Made by a program: the position numbers and the translations under genes. From Actinomycetes bacterium (lineage in GTDB: Bacteria; Actinomycetota; Coriobacteriia; WRKU01; WQUG01), in the NCBI GenBank assembly GCA_031272275.1, contig JAISUC010000003.1, positions 156,214 through 198,429 of the forward strand: a stretch of 42,216 bases of DNA. Reading direction: 5' to 3'. Under the pieces are notes generated by a model. It was not told the origin of the DNA and did no database searches. It saw only the letters and a program-made list of their open reading frames with translations. Within the stretch, counting starts at the first letter, position 1. Each line of letters starts with the position of its first letter. Positions 8,346 to 16,319 of the stretch are shown here, in pieces.

Positions 8346-8810
8346 ATGAAGCAGGGGATTCACCCGAAGTACGAGACGACGGTCTACACCTGTTCGTGCG
8401 GAAACACCTTTGAGACAAAGTCAACCCGTGGCGGTACCTTGCACGTCGAGTTGTGCAACAAGTGCCACCCGTTCTTTACCGGTCAGCAAAAGTTCGTCGA
8501 CACCGGTGGTCGTGTTCAGCGTTTCGCCGACAAGTTCGGTGCAGCCGCCGCGGCAACCCTGGAGAAGGAAAAGAAGGCCGCCGAGGCCCGTCGTATCGCC
8601 GCCGAGAAGGCAGCTGCCGATGCGGCAGCCAAGCGCGAGGCGAAGGCCGCCGAAAAGGCCGCACGTGCCGAGGAGTTTGCCAAGCATGCCCCCGAGCCTG
8701 CTGCTGACGAGCCGGCCGAGGCCGAGGCTGCACCTGTCGCCGACGAGCCGGCAGCCGAAGCCGCCGCAGATGCTGCCCCCGAGTCTGCGGAGGACGCCGC
8801 ATCCGAATAA
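8346..8810 (+). CDS. rpmE: Large ribosomal subunit protein bL31 with long Ala/Glu C-terminal tail
   Basis: Residues 1-65 are a complete zinc-type bL31: IHPKY near the start, zinc ligands C16, C18, C37 and C40 (CSC...CNKC), and the [13 protein letters not shown] signature. bL31 is normally about 70 residues; this one is 154. Residues 66-154 first form a likely charged helix of Ala, Lys, Arg and Glu (repeats of AAEKAA type), then a low-complexity acidic tail of Ala, Glu, Pro and Asp. No function is known to me for such a tail. GAAGGAG lies upstream. Because it carries the cysteines it would serve as a zinc store, replaced by a C-minus paralogue when zinc is short, if one exists elsewhere. Confidence 0.93.
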   Translation: MKQGIHPKYETTVYTCSCGNTFETKSTRGGTLHVELCNKCHPFFTGQQKFVDTGGRVQRFADKFGAAAAATLEKEKKAAEARRIAAEKAAADAAAKREAKAAEKAARAEEFAKHAPEPAADEPAEAEAAPVADEPAAEAAADAAPESAEDAASE

Positions 8811-8829
8811 TGCACAGGACTACCTCACA

Positions 8830-10281
8830 GTGAAACGAGCCATCTCCCTCGTTACCTCGCTCGCAGTCATCTGCGGGATGTGTGCGACCTTGCTGCCCAC
8901 ACCGGTGGCATTCGCTTGGGGCAACGGGGGAGATTCACGTCTGAGCCTGTTCAGCAAGACCGCAACTGCAACCCCCGATATTTCGAGCGAGACCTCTTTT
9001 ACCTTAAACGTGCTGCCGGTGGTGGCGGGTTCGGGTTATGGGTTCGGGACGCATGATTTCTTTTTGGAGCAGGCCATCGCACAGGCAATCAAATCGGGCG
9101 CGGATGTCAGTTGGATAAACCTTTCGGAAGCCCAGCTGGGAACCAGTGATCCCGACAAAAAATCCGCCGTGAAAAGTCGGTTCCCTTGGGGGGGCGACTG
9201 GCACGGGACGCCGTATGCGGGAAAGGCTCCGCGTGACGTCGGCATCATCTACAAGGAAATCGTGACCGCGATGGACAAAGGCGATGAGAAGACCGCGTCG
9301 CGCAAGCTGGGCTGGTTGGCACATCTGTTGTGCGACCTGACCCAGCCGATGCACGTGGTGACCTACAGCCGTTACATTCCCTCGAAACGCCAACACATTA
9401 TGCATTTGGGCGCGGAATACGATCTGGATTACTATATGAAGTACAGCATCCAGTGCCACCGCAATAAATGGCCGACCTCTGTGGAAACCGTCCTCAGCAA
9501 ATACCTGCCCGGTGCCAGCACCATTACTTCTGCCACTACTGTTCAGGACGTGCGCAAGGTCTGGTTCGGCGGCAGCTATGCCAAGGCCTCGAAAACCGCC
9601 CTGACTGCGCGCAAGGCCGCGTTGGACATCGCAAGCTACACCAAGAAAACCTATGGCAAGAACTTTTGGATAAACTGGGCTAAAACTTGGAAAGACCCCT
9701 ACGTGCTGAAACCCGCCGACGGACAGCGCAACTCGCGCGGTACGGGGACGAAGTATCTGGTCTCGAATGCGCCCGGTATGCTGAAATACGGCGCGACCAA
9801 ACTGGCGACGCTGATTACGCAACTGTCCGACGACGCGTTCCGCACGCAGGGTATCGACCAGCTGGCGACACCGAAAATCACCGTCACCGCACCGAAGCGC
9901 CCCACCCTGTCAAAGTCGTCGAAAACCGGCAAGAAAATCCGCGCGGCGAAGGGCAAAAAGCGCGCCGCCTTGGAAAAAAAATATCTGAAGGCACCCGCAA
10001 AGCTGACCTGGAAAGCCACCGTGACGGTCAAAAACACTTCGGGGAGTGCGGTCGGGACCGTGCCCTTGACCGTCAAATGGCTGGATGCAGCCGGCAAGAC
10101 ACTCAGCTCAAAGACCGTTTGGACCGACAGCAAGGGCAAGGTCAAGCTGTCCGCAGTCCTGAAAACCCCGAAGAAAAAAGCAGCACGTACTTTGAGCATT
10201 GCCGCAAAGACCTCGAACCTGAAGACGCAAAAAAAGGGTTTCACCATAGACCCGAAAAAATACACCCGGAAACTGAAGTGA
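8830..10281 (+). CDS. Secreted zinc-dependent phospholipase C / S1-P1 nuclease-fold protein
   Basis: 483 residues from GTG 8830, which opens a classic signal peptide (KR, hydrophobic core, cleavage after AFA at 27-29). The predicted mature protein begins with Trp30; in bacterial zinc phospholipases C the N-terminal Trp itself ligates zinc. Other ligand candidates fit the family: H75-D76 in GTHDFF, H165, D169 and H175 in GWLAHLLCDLTQPMH, and E196 in HLGAEYD with H192. Residues about 310-483 are a lysine-rich linker followed by an Ig/FN3-like beta domain (VTVKNTSGSAVGTVPLTVKW), possibly binding wall or membrane. A lecithinase-like or nuclease activity is possible; substrate is not proven. Only 21 bases separate it from thyX. 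Confidence 0.72.
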   Translation: MKRAISLVTSLAVICGMCATLLPTPVAFAWGNGGDSRLSLFSKTATATPDISSETSFTLNVLPVVAGSGYGFGTHDFFLEQAIAQAIKSGADVSWINLSEAQLGTSDPDKKSAVKSRFPWGGDWHGTPYAGKAPRDVGIIYKEIVTAMDKGDEKTASRKLGWLAHLLCDLTQPMHVVTYSRYIPSKRQHIMHLGAEYDLDYYMKYSIQCHRNKWPTSVETVLSKYLPGASTITSATTVQDVRKVWFGGSYAKASKTALTARKAALDIASYTKKTYGKNFWINWAKTWKDPYVLKPADGQRNSRGTGTKYLVSNAPGMLKYGATKLATLITQLSDDAFRTQGIDQLATPKITVTAPKRPTLSKSSKTGKKIRAAKGKKRAALEKKYLKAPAKLTWKATVTVKNTSGSAVGTVPLTVKWLDAAGKTLSSKTVWTDSKGKVKLSAVLKTPKKKAARTLSIAAKTSNLKTQKKGFTIDPKKYTRKLK

Positions 10282-10302
10282 GCTTGACGCAAAGGAGCGG
10301 TT

Positions 10303-10983
10303 GTGAACGTTGAACTGCTGAACTATACACCGGATCCCGAACGCGCGGTGGCGGCGGCAGCACGCCTGTGCTATGCGCCGATAGGCGCAGCCGGCCTGAT
10401 GGAACAGATGGATCAGGCGGCGGTCCGCAAGGTCTTGCGCATCATTATGACCAGCGGACACTTGTCAGCGCTGGAACACGCCAGTTACAGCTTTGCGATT
10501 GACGGTGTCTCGCGCGCGATGACCCACCAGCTGGTACGGCATCGTCTGGCCAGCTACAACCAACAGTCACAGCGCTATGTGGCATTTGATGAGGAACCGT
10601 CCTTTGTCATTCCGCCCGCAGTCGCGGCAGATCCTGCCCGTGCCGCCGCTTACACAGACCAGTGCCGTGCGGCGTTTGCGGCGTATCGCGCCCTGATCGA
10701 CAGCGGCGTGGCGGCAGAAGACGCGCGCTATCTGTTGCCCAATGCGGCGGAGACCAAAATAGTGGTCACGATGAACATCCGCGAGCTGCTGCATTTCTTC
10801 GGCTTGCGCTGTTGCCGGCGCGCCCAGTGGGAGATACGCGCCGTGGCCGACCGGATGCTGGAACTGGCGACACCCACGGCACCGTATATCTTTATGGATG
10901 CCGGCGCCGGATGCCGGCGCGGTTCCTGTCCCGAGGGTAAGATGAGCTGTGGCAACCCCTTTCCGCGCGTGACGCGTGATTGA
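10303..10983 (+). CDS. thyX: Flavin-dependent thymidylate synthase
   Basis: Makes dTMP from dUMP with methylene-tetrahydrofolate and FAD/NADPH. The diagnostic ThyX motif RHRLASYNQQSQRY is at 79-92, preceded by SGHLSALEHASYSF, and followed by LPNAAETKIVVTMNIREL and FGLRCCRRAQWEIR. 226 residues is normal. GTG start with AAAGGAG eight bases upstream. Its methylene-tetrahydrofolate use links it to the metH/metF folate genes 18 kb away, but it shares no operon with them. Confidence 0.96.
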   Translation: MNVELLNYTPDPERAVAAAARLCYAPIGAAGLMEQMDQAAVRKVLRIIMTSGHLSALEHASYSFAIDGVSRAMTHQLVRHRLASYNQQSQRYVAFDEEPSFVIPPAVAADPARAAAYTDQCRAAFAAYRALIDSGVAAEDARYLLPNAAETKIVVTMNIRELLHFFGLRCCRRAQWEIRAVADRMLELATPTAPYIFMDAGAGCRRGSCPEGKMSCGNPFPRVTRD

Positions 10984-11024
10984 GCAGCACCGCAACGGAT
11001 TCGAAATGATGGGATGCATACCTA

Positions 11025-12248
11025 ATGCCTGAAACAAACACCACCGCCGCCTGCGTGCAGCCGACCTATATCGGAGGTCAGGCCGTGCTGGAAGGCGTGA
11101 TGATGCGCGGAAAGACCTGTTGGGCGGTATCGGCTCGCGACCCACAGGGCGCAATCCACAGTGAGATCCATCCGCTGAAAAGTGCCGCGGCCCACAACGC
11201 CTGGATGCGCTGGCCCCTGATTCGCGGGGTCGTCGCCATGATTGAAAGCTTGATTCTGGGAACGCGGGCGCTGACAATTTCGGCACAGCTGGCGGGCTTG
11301 GAGGAAGATGAGGGGACACGCACGCCCGAACAAACCGATGCAGCCGATGCCCGGGTACCGGCGGACGCGCCCGAACATGCAGACACTGAACCGCGCGCCA
11401 CTGAACAGGGCGGGGGACTGTCGAACGCCGCCATCGCCGGGTCTTTGGTCATCGGCGCGGTGTTTGCGGTCGCGATTTTCATCCTGTTGCCCGCCGTCGT
11501 AACGAACCTGATCGTGGGATCCGCCGAGCGGCACCTGGTGGCATGGAACGTGGTCGACGGCGTATTGCGGGTGCTGATTTTCCTGGCATACGTTGCGCTG
11601 ATTGCGCGCGTGCCCGACATCCGGCGCGTATTCGCGTACCACGGCGCCGAACACAAGGTAATCAACACGGTCGAACACGGCGAGCCCTTGACGGTTGACG
11701 CCGCACAAAAATACACGACGGTGCACGTGCGCTGCGGGACCAGCTTCCTGATCATGGTGATGGTGCTGGCGATTCTGGTGTTTTCGCTGGTGCCGGTGCG
11801 CGCGATGGTTGCCGACTGGGGAATCACGAACTATTTCGCAAAGCTGGGCGTGGTAATCGGCTCGCGCCTGATTCTGATGCCGGTGGTGGCCGGTCTGGCC
11901 TATGAAATCACGGTCAAGTTCGCCGGTCCGCGCGCCGACGTGCCGTGGGTGCGCGCGCTGCTGGCGCCGGGATTGCTGATGCAGCGGATGACCACGGCCG
12001 AGCCCGACGACGATATGATCGAGGTCGCGATTACCTCGACGCGTCTGGTGCTGGACGCGGATGCTGCGGCTGCCGGTGGGCCGGACGCAACCGACGGCGA
12101 AACGGGCGCATCAGGCGCATCAGGCGGGGGAGTACGTCCCGGCGACACCGGTGTCCCGGATGCGGCGGGTGTTGCAGACACCGGCGACGCTACTGCAGCC
12201 GATCCGGGTATCTGTGGCGAGTTCGACCTGCTGGATGACGCGATTTAG
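11025..12248 (+). CDS. DUF1385 family membrane protein (YqhQ-like)
   Basis: Opens with the family signature YIGGQAVLEGVMMRG at about 15-29, then RWPLIRGVVAMIES, AYHGAEHKVINTVE, and KYTTVHVRCGTSFL. Four or so hydrophobic segments lie at about 140-168, 178-198, 240-265 and 270-295. Conserved His and Glu residues suggest a metal site, but no activity is established. A Thr/Pro/Glu/Asp-rich insert at about 90-130 and a Gly/Asp/Ala-rich tail after about 345 are variable; the tail contains an exact copy of the dispersed 15-base motif (12126-12140). No good Shine-Dalgarno precedes ATG 11025. Near rpmE, as DUF1385 genes often are, but prfA is absent here. Confidence 0.85.
   Translation: MPETNTTAACVQPTYIGGQAVLEGVMMRGKTCWAVSARDPQGAIHSEIHPLKSAAAHNAWMRWPLIRGVVAMIESLILGTRALTISAQLAGLEEDEGTRTPEQTDAADARVPADAPEHADTEPRATEQGGGLSNAAIAGSLVIGAVFAVAIFILLPAVVTNLIVGSAERHLVAWNVVDGVLRVLIFLAYVALIARVPDIRRVFAYHGAEHKVINTVEHGEPLTVDAAQKYTTVHVRCGTSFLIMVMVLAILVFSLVPVRAMVADWGITNYFAKLGVVIGSRLILMPVVAGLAYEITVKFAGPRADVPWVRALLAPGLLMQRMTTAEPDDDMIEVAITSTRLVLDADAAAAGGPDATDGETGASGASGGGVRPGDTGVPDAAGVADTGDATAADPGICGEFDLLDDAI
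12126..12140 (+). repeat. Dispersed motif GGGGGAGTACGTCCC, exact copy
   Basis: Lies in frame within the variable C-terminal tail of the DUF1385 protein, encoding part of GGGVRPGD. See the finding on the dispersed motif. Confidence 0.75.
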
Positions 12249-12268
12249 CCGCGCGGAAAGGGTGCGTT

Positions 12269-13030
12269 GTGTTACTGACCATTGATATCGGAAACAGCCG
12301 GACGGTCGCCGGGGTATTTGCCGCCGGGACCGGTCCGAAAGCGGAACCGGACCCGCTGTGGGCATGGCCCGCGGACGCGTCGGTTGATGCCGAAAAACTG
12401 CAACAGACGCTCGCCGACCGACCCATCAGGCGGGTGTATATCGCCAGTGTGGTTCCCGTTGCGACCCGACTGTGGCAGGCGGCTGTTCGCGATGTGTTGA
12501 ATACAACCCCGGTGGTGATCGGTGCCGAACACGGGGAACTGGTCGGGCTGACGCCACAGGTCGCCGCAACGGTGGGGGCGGACCGGATTGCCAATGCGGT
12601 GGCTGCGCGGACCCTCTATGGGCGTAACTGCATCGTGGTCGATTTCGGTACGGCGACCAATCTGGATATCGTCCGGCAAGGTCAGTTTGTCGGCGGGGCG
12701 ATATCGCCCGGGCTTGAAATATCGGCGGCTGCCCTGTTTGCGACGGCGGCACGACTGCAGCCCGTTCAGCTGGCGGTACCCGAATCGGTCGTCGGGCATG
12801 ACACGACCACGGCGATTCAGGCCGGGCTGCTCTATGGCGAGGCCGGCAAAGTCGACGCGCTGGTGCGCGCGACGATGCAGGAACTGAACATGAACGCCCT
12901 GATGACGACGGTTATCGCAACCGGGGGACTGTCGCCTTTGATGGAGCCGCTCTGCCGGCAGGTGAACTGTCTGGACCCGAACCTTACCTTAAAGGGCTTG
13001 CATCACCTGGCGCAGGCCCCGTCCCGGTAG
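12269..13030 (+). CDS. coaX: Type III pantothenate kinase
   Basis: First step of coenzyme A synthesis, phosphorylating pantothenate; the type III enzyme is not inhibited by CoA. 253 residues of ASKHA fold: phosphate-1 motif TIDIGNSRTV (4-13), VGADRIANAV (about 108-117), VVDFGTATNLDIV (phosphate-2 region), GGAISPGLEIS and the adenosine-side ATGGLSPL near the C-terminus. GTG start; GGAAAGGG lies upstream and the gene follows DUF1385 by 20 bases, so they probably share a transcript. The stop codon sits in a 14-base tandem duplication. Confidence 0.93.
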   Translation: MLLTIDIGNSRTVAGVFAAGTGPKAEPDPLWAWPADASVDAEKLQQTLADRPIRRVYIASVVPVATRLWQAAVRDVLNTTPVVIGAEHGELVGLTPQVAATVGADRIANAVAARTLYGRNCIVVDFGTATNLDIVRQGQFVGGAISPGLEISAAALFATAARLQPVQLAVPESVVGHDTTTAIQAGLLYGEAGKVDALVRATMQELNMNALMTTVIATGGLSPLMEPLCRQVNCLDPNLTLKGLHHLAQAPSR

Positions 13031-13048
13031 CTCCGTCCCGGTAGCTCC
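13021..13048 (+). repeat. 14-base tandem duplication spanning the coaX stop codon
   Basis: GTCCCGGTAGCTCC occurs at 13021-13034 and again at 13035-13048. The first TAG (13028-13030) is the coaX stop; the second (13042-13044) is in another frame. Confidence 0.9.
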
Positions 13049-13081
13049 GCCGCGCCGGCAACAACGTCGCCGCCCGTTTCG

Positions 13082-14596
13082 TCAGTAGGGACTCTCCCCC
13101 GGATAGGGCAGCGACTCCGGTCGGTTGTACTCCACGTCGTCGACTCCCAGATACTCGAACAGCGCATACAGGCTGCGTCCGATGTGCTCGAATGCCACAG
13201 CCCCGTGATGCGGAAAATGCTTGCGCAACAATACGTTGCGATAAAACCGCCCCATATGCGGAATCGCGAAAATCCCGATGCCGCCAAAGCTGTTGGTCGG
13301 ATTCGGCAGCACCTCGCCCTGTGCCACGTATGCCTGCAAACTGGTGTCGGCGTTACTGTGCAGCCGGAAAAACGTGACCGGACTTTCGGCGATGTCGCCC
13401 TCCAGCGTCCCGCGCGTAACATCGGGTGTCCCGCCGTTTTCGATCAGCCGGTTTTGAATCAACTGGTATTTCACCGCAGCTCCTTTTGCCAGCTTGCAAA
13501 ACGGCGTGTTTCCGCAATGAAATCCCATAAAGGTGTCACTCGGCACATACTGATACCCACCCCTATCGCACCGTCCCGCAATACCGGCTGCAAACAAATC
13601 CCCCGGCACCGAGTTGTTGATATCCAGCATGGTGACCGCGTCCTGCGTGATGCACGCCCCGATGTATTCGGACAACGCGCCGTAAATGTCGACCTCGCAA
13701 CCCACGGGAATCCCGCGGCTTGCCAACCTGCTGTTCACGTAACAGGGCTCAAACCCGAACTCGGTCGGAAAGGCCGGCCAGCACTTGTTCGCAAACACCA
13801 CATAATCGCGCGCCCCCCGATTCGCCTCGGCCCAGTCGCACAGCGTCAGCTCGAATTGCGCCATACGCGGCAGCAAATCCGGATAGTTGTTGCCGTCCGC
13901 CCCCAACTCCGCCGCCATATCGGCACAGACCGCGTCAATGCGCGCATCCCCTGCGTGCGCACGATAGCTGACCAACAGGTCCAGCTCGCTGTTTTCCTGT
14001 ATCTCGACGCCCAAGTCATACAGTGCCTGAATCGGCGCGTTGCAGGCGAAAAAGTCCTGCGGACGCGGCCCGAACGTAATCACCTTCAGTCCGTCCAGCC
14101 CCAACACCGCGCGCGCCACCGGGACAAACTCCGCAACCATATCGGCCACCTGGTCTGCCGTGCCCACCGGGAACGCCGGAATATGCGCCGGAATATTGCG
14201 CAGTCCCAGGTTGTACGAACAGTTCAGCATCCCGCAATACGCATCTCCGCGCCCGTCGATCAGCGAATCGGCGGACTCCTCGGCGGCGGCGGCATACATC
14301 ACCGGGCCGGCGAACTGTTCGGCAATCAGCGTCTCGGGCGTCTCGGGCCCAAAGTTCCCCAAAAACACCACCAGCGCATTGCAGCCGGCATCCGTCACCT
14401 CGCGCACGGCAGCCAGCGCGTCGAGCTCATTTTCAACGGTCGTGCGCGCCTCGAACAGCTCGATACCGTGCTGCGCGCGACAGGCTTCCACCACGGCAGC
14501 CCGCCTGCGTTCGGACAAATCGACGATGAAACAGTCCCTGCTGACCGCGACGATACCCAGCTTGACCTCGGGGATATTGGTGCTGAAACGTGCCAT
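13082..14596 (-). CDS. L-fucose/L-arabinose isomerase-superfamily protein
   Basis: 504 residues. Aldose-ketose isomerases of the FucI/AraA fold bind Mn2+ through Glu, Asp and His. Here E301 (GCEVDIYGALSE) and D325 (TMLDINN) are 24 residues apart, the spacing of E. coli FucI Glu337/Asp361, and H463/H464 (KHFPHHGAV) supply the third ligand. ATG at 14596 was chosen because AAAGGAG stands eight bases before it; an open frame extends 13 codons further with no ribosome site. It lies last in a minus-strand sugar operon after xylB, 73 bases away, so it should feed a ketose to that kinase, but which aldose is not decided. The extreme C-terminus (YPGESPY) is encoded by a decayed dispersed motif (13088-13100). 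Confidence 0.82.
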   Translation of the reverse strand: MARFSTNIPEVKLGIVAVSRDCFIVDLSERRRAAVVEACRAQHGIELFEARTTVENELDALAAVREVTDAGCNALVVFLGNFGPETPETLIAEQFAGPVMYAAAAEESADSLIDGRGDAYCGMLNCSYNLGLRNIPAHIPAFPVGTADQVADMVAEFVPVARAVLGLDGLKVITFGPRPQDFFACNAPIQALYDLGVEIQENSELDLLVSYRAHAGDARIDAVCADMAAELGADGNNYPDLLPRMAQFELTLCDWAEANRGARDYVVFANKCWPAFPTEFGFEPCYVNSRLASRGIPVGCEVDIYGALSEYIGACITQDAVTMLDINNSVPGDLFAAGIAGRCDRGGYQYVPSDTFMGFHCGNTPFCKLAKGAAVKYQLIQNRLIENGGTPDVTRGTLEGDIAESPVTFFRLHSNADTSLQAYVAQGEVLPNPTNSFGGIGIFAIPHMGRFYRNVLLRKHFPHHGAVAFEHIGRSLYALFEYLGVDDVEYNRPESLPYPGESPY

Positions 14597-14616
14597 GATA
14601 CTGCTCCTTTCCAGGG

Positions 14617-14631
14617 GGGGGAGTGCGTCCC
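14617..14631 (+). repeat. Dispersed motif, GTGC variant
   Basis: GGGGGAGTGCGTCCC, one change from the consensus, in the xylB-isomerase gap just upstream of the isomerase ribosome site. Confidence 0.65.
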
Positions 14632-14669
14632 GCACCGCGGCGCCTGACGCACATCAACTGCAATCGTTC

Positions 14670-16205
14670 CTACAACTGTGCCAGTTCAGCAAACTGCTCG
14701 CGCAACTGTGGGTACAGCTGCACGAACAGTCGGTAATAGGGCTCATAGGCACCGTGTGCCGCCGCATCGGGGGTGCAGCTTACGCCGTCATCACGGATCG
14801 CCAGAGCGCAGGCCTCGCGTACGTCCGCGTAAACGCCCGCGCCCACTCCCCCTAACAGGGCAGCACCGAATGCGGGGCCTTCGTCGACGCGGGGGCGTAT
14901 CACCGGCAGGTCATAGATGTCGGCCAACATTTGGCGCCACAGGCGGCTGCGACCGCCGCCGCCGCATGCCAGCATGTCGTGGCATACGACCGACATATCG
15001 CGCAGCACGTCCAGGCATTGACGCAGCGAGTAGCTGACGCCTTCCATCACGGCACGCAACAGGTGGTATTTGCCGTGGACACAGGACAGGCCAAAAAACG
15101 TCCCGCGCGCATAGCTGTCCAACAACGGGCTGCGCTCGCCCATCAGATAGGGCAGGAACAACAGGCGGTCGGCGCCGCGCGGGATGCGGGCGATTTCTTC
15201 ATTCAGCAGGTCATAGACGTCAATGCCGCACTCGGCGGCGGCGGCGATTTCATCAGCACAGAACGTGTCCCGGTACCAGCGCAGCGACAGCCCCGCCGCC
15301 AGGGTGCAGCTCATCACGGTCCAGGTGTGCGGCACGGCGGCACAAAAGGTGTGCACGCGGCCTGCGGCGTCGATCCGCACCTTGTCGCTGTGGGCATAAA
15401 TCACGCCGGATGACCCGATCGAGGTAAACGCGCGACCCGGGTGCACGATTCCCAGCCCCACGGCCGCGGCGGCGTTGTCACCGGCACCGGCCGCAACCGG
15501 CGTGCCCACACGCAGGCCCGTCGCCTCAGCGGCGGCACGCGTAACCTCGCCCGCAACATCCGGGGATTCCAACACCGCCGGCATCAGTACCGCGTCGATA
15601 TCCAGCGCGCCCAGCACCTGGTCGGACCATTCGCGACACGCCACGTCGAACAGGTTCGTGCCCGAGGCATCGGTGGCTTCCGCTGCAATGACATCGGTCA
15701 GTTTATAGCGGATGTAGTCTTTGGGCATCAGGATGTGGCGGCAGCGCGCATAGTTTTCCGGTTCATGTGCACGCACCCACAGAATCTTGCCGGCGGTGAA
15801 TCCGGGCAGCGCGGGGTTGGCGGTGATATCAATCAGCTGTTGCGCGCCCACGCGTCGCGTGATTTCGGCGCATTCATCGACCGTGCGCCCGTCACACCAC
15901 AGTATCGCGTCGCGAATCACCCGACCTGCCGCATCCAACATCACCAGTCCGTGCATCTGGCCGGTGACGCCGATGCCGGCGATGTGTGCCGCGGTGTCAC
16001 GGGCGTCTCCCATCTGGTGTAATACGTCGGTGATACCCGCCACGGTGGCATCCCACCACAGGCGCGGGTCCTGTTCCGCCCAGCCGTTCTGTGGCTGCAC
16101 CAGCGGATAATCATAGGTCGCGGTCGCATGCAGCGTGCCCAGCGGGTCGAACAGGGCGACCTTGCACCCGGACGTGCCGACGTCTATGCCCAACAGTAAA
16201 TGCAT
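14670..16205 (-). CDS. xylB: Xylulokinase (FGGY carbohydrate kinase)
   Basis: 511 residues. Phosphate-binding N-terminus GIDVGTSGCK (D8), substrate-contact motif TGQMHGLV (81-88) typical of xylulokinases, ILWCDGRT (101-108, where the family often has Asn for Cys), and catalytic base region GAGDNAAAAVG (D243). The C-terminal ATP lobe has ACGGGGRSRLWRQMLAD. It should make D-xylulose 5-phosphate for the pentose phosphate pathway. GAGGAG lies seven bases before ATG. Between the ABC permease gene and the isomerase, so transport, isomerisation and phosphorylation are encoded together. Confidence 0.9.
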   Translation of the reverse strand: MHLLLGIDVGTSGCKVALFDPLGTLHATATYDYPLVQPQNGWAEQDPRLWWDATVAGITDVLHQMGDARDTAAHIAGIGVTGQMHGLVMLDAAGRVIRDAILWCDGRTVDECAEITRRVGAQQLIDITANPALPGFTAGKILWVRAHEPENYARCRHILMPKDYIRYKLTDVIAAEATDASGTNLFDVACREWSDQVLGALDIDAVLMPAVLESPDVAGEVTRAAAEATGLRVGTPVAAGAGDNAAAAVGLGIVHPGRAFTSIGSSGVIYAHSDKVRIDAAGRVHTFCAAVPHTWTVMSCTLAAGLSLRWYRDTFCADEIAAAAECGIDVYDLLNEEIARIPRGADRLLFLPYLMGERSPLLDSYARGTFFGLSCVHGKYHLLRAVMEGVSYSLRQCLDVLRDMSVVCHDMLACGGGGRSRLWRQMLADIYDLPVIRPRVDEGPAFGAALLGGVGAGVYADVREACALAIRDDGVSCTPDAAAHGAYEPYYRLFVQLYPQLREQFAELAQL

Positions 16206-16292
16206 GGGTGCTCCTCACGCGTTGTCGGTGTCGGGGCCGAGGCGAAAATACCGTCGCGATCCCCTTCCCGGCTATTCCGATTGGCAACGATT

Positions 16293-16307
16293 GAGGGAGT
16301 ACGTCCC
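16293..16307 (+). repeat. Dispersed motif, one mismatch
   Basis: GAGGGAGTACGTCCC in the 114-base permease-xylB gap. Direct flanks CGATTG and CGCAATCGTCG can pair around it, making a larger hairpin. Confidence 0.65.
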
Positions 16308-16319
16308 GCAATCGTCGCG

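Noticed and set aside
13184..14647. A 487-codon plus-strand frame over the isomerase
   Set aside because: The minus-strand isomerase has its metal-site residues, start and ribosome site; the plus-strand product has none.
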